Of a stretch of 5,070 nt of DNA, positions 4,750 to 5,070 are shown piece after piece. The translations under genes were made by a program, and so were the position numbers. The notes under the pieces are model-generated. The model saw only the letters and a list, made by a program, of their open reading frames with translations, was not told where the DNA came from and ran no database searches. Within the stretch, counting starts at the first letter, position 1, and each line of letters begins with the position of its first letter. Origin of the DNA: Chloroflexota bacterium (GTDB taxonomy: Bacteria; Chloroflexota; Dehalococcoidia; Lucifugimonadales; Lucifugimonadaceae); assembly GCA_009837685.1 (NCBI GenBank), contig VXTA01000101.1, positions 1-5,070 of the forward strand, in the 5' to 3' direction.

Positions 4750-5070
4750 GCGTCGCCGATCAGCCCCGCTACGCGCCGAACACCGTAAGCGAAGAAGAGT
4801 TCGTGCAGGCGGTTTCAGATATGGCACGAGAGGTCTGGGATTTTCACAACCGCTGGGGATTCGGCTCCGGACATTTCGGAGACGCGAATCCCGCGAGCAT
4901 CATCAACCGCCGCAGGGCAATACTCGCCGAAGAGGTGCGAGAGCTAGCTGAAGCGGTTGACGATGACGACACCACCGGAGTCGTCAACGAAGCCGCCGAT
5001 GTCCTATTCGTAGCCATCGGACACGTTGAAGCTCTTGGCGCGGACGGACTCGATGGCGTCAGATACGTCA
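4746..5070 (+). CDS. MazG-family nucleotide pyrophosphohydrolase domain protein (partial)
   Basis: All-alpha NTP pyrophosphohydrolase of the MazG/HisE-like superfamily, expected to cleave a nucleoside triphosphate or related nucleotide to its monophosphate and PPi with Mg2+. The first 108 codons are present and the gene runs off the right edge. The metal-binding pattern is seen directly: EEVRE (residues 62-66; E62, E63, E66) on one helix, a short acidic turn (DDDD, 72-75), then NEAADVLF (81-88; E82, D85), which is the ExxE...ExxD signature of the superfamily. An N-terminal helix (EEFVQAVSDMAREVWDFHNRWGF, 17-39) precedes it. The GTG start at 4746-4748 overlaps the carboxylase stop TGA (4747-4749) as GTGA, the usual form of translational coupling. 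There is no strong SD of its own. The substrate cannot be inferred: it could be a housekeeping nucleotide cleaner or a more specific enzyme. No obvious pathway link to the carboxylase exists beyond shared expression. Confidence 0.82.
   Translation, partial: MSVADQPRYAPNTVSEEEFVQAVSDMAREVWDFHNRWGFGSGHFGDANPASIINRRRAILAEEVRELAEAVDDDDTTGVVNEAADVLFVAIGHVEALGADGLDGVRYV

Noticed and set aside
4201..4827. Long open frame (208 codons) antisense to the carboxylase
   Set aside because: It lies wholly opposite strongly conserved carboxyltransferase and MazG-like coding sequence, with low-complexity Asp/Val/Arg-rich content typical of a shadow frame and no recognisable motif.

Overview
The window looks like a piece of a bacterial chromosome with moderately high G+C, densely packed and with housekeeping content. 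I see no mobile element, CRISPR array, rRNA or tRNA. The acyl-CoA carboxylase beta subunit, the folP-folK pair and the DHPS N-terminal style suggest a Chloroflexota- or Actinobacteriota-like lineage, possibly an uncultured marine or environmental genome. This is an impression from protein style, not a computed placement. All complete genes end in TGA and use TGG for Trp, so the standard code applies.

Layout. Minus strand, read right to left from about 3032: folP (dihydropteroate synthase), then folK (HPPK) directly after the folP stop codon, a 115-nt gap, a Cof-type HAD phosphatase, a second 115-nt gap holding a good -10 box, and the start of a DppB/OppB-type ABC permease that runs off the left edge. 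Plus strand, from about 3166: a propionyl-/acyl-CoA carboxylase beta subunit, then a MazG-type nucleotide pyrophosphohydrolase that overlaps its stop codon and runs off the right edge. The folP and carboxylase units diverge from a roughly 130-nt intergenic region. A possible 31-aa single-pass membrane microprotein lies on the plus strand in the folK-HAD gap.

How the genes work together. FolK activates 6-hydroxymethyl-dihydropterin and FolP condenses the product with pABA, so these two are consecutive folate steps. The carboxyltransferase subunit would work with a biotin carboxylase/BCCP subunit encoded elsewhere to make (methyl)malonyl-CoA. The MazG-like protein is probably translationally coupled to it, but no shared pathway is evident. 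The HAD phosphatase and the peptide-type permease are probably separate functions.

Nothing here is clearly a new multi-gene system. The points most worth a second look are: the carboxylase appears to lack a canonical start codon at its natural N-terminus (an ATC sits at the right distance from a clear Shine-Dalgarno); folP and folK are in the same frame, separated by a single TGA followed immediately by a TTG start; the possible membrane microprotein; and active-site substitutions in the DHPS, HPPK and HAD proteins.
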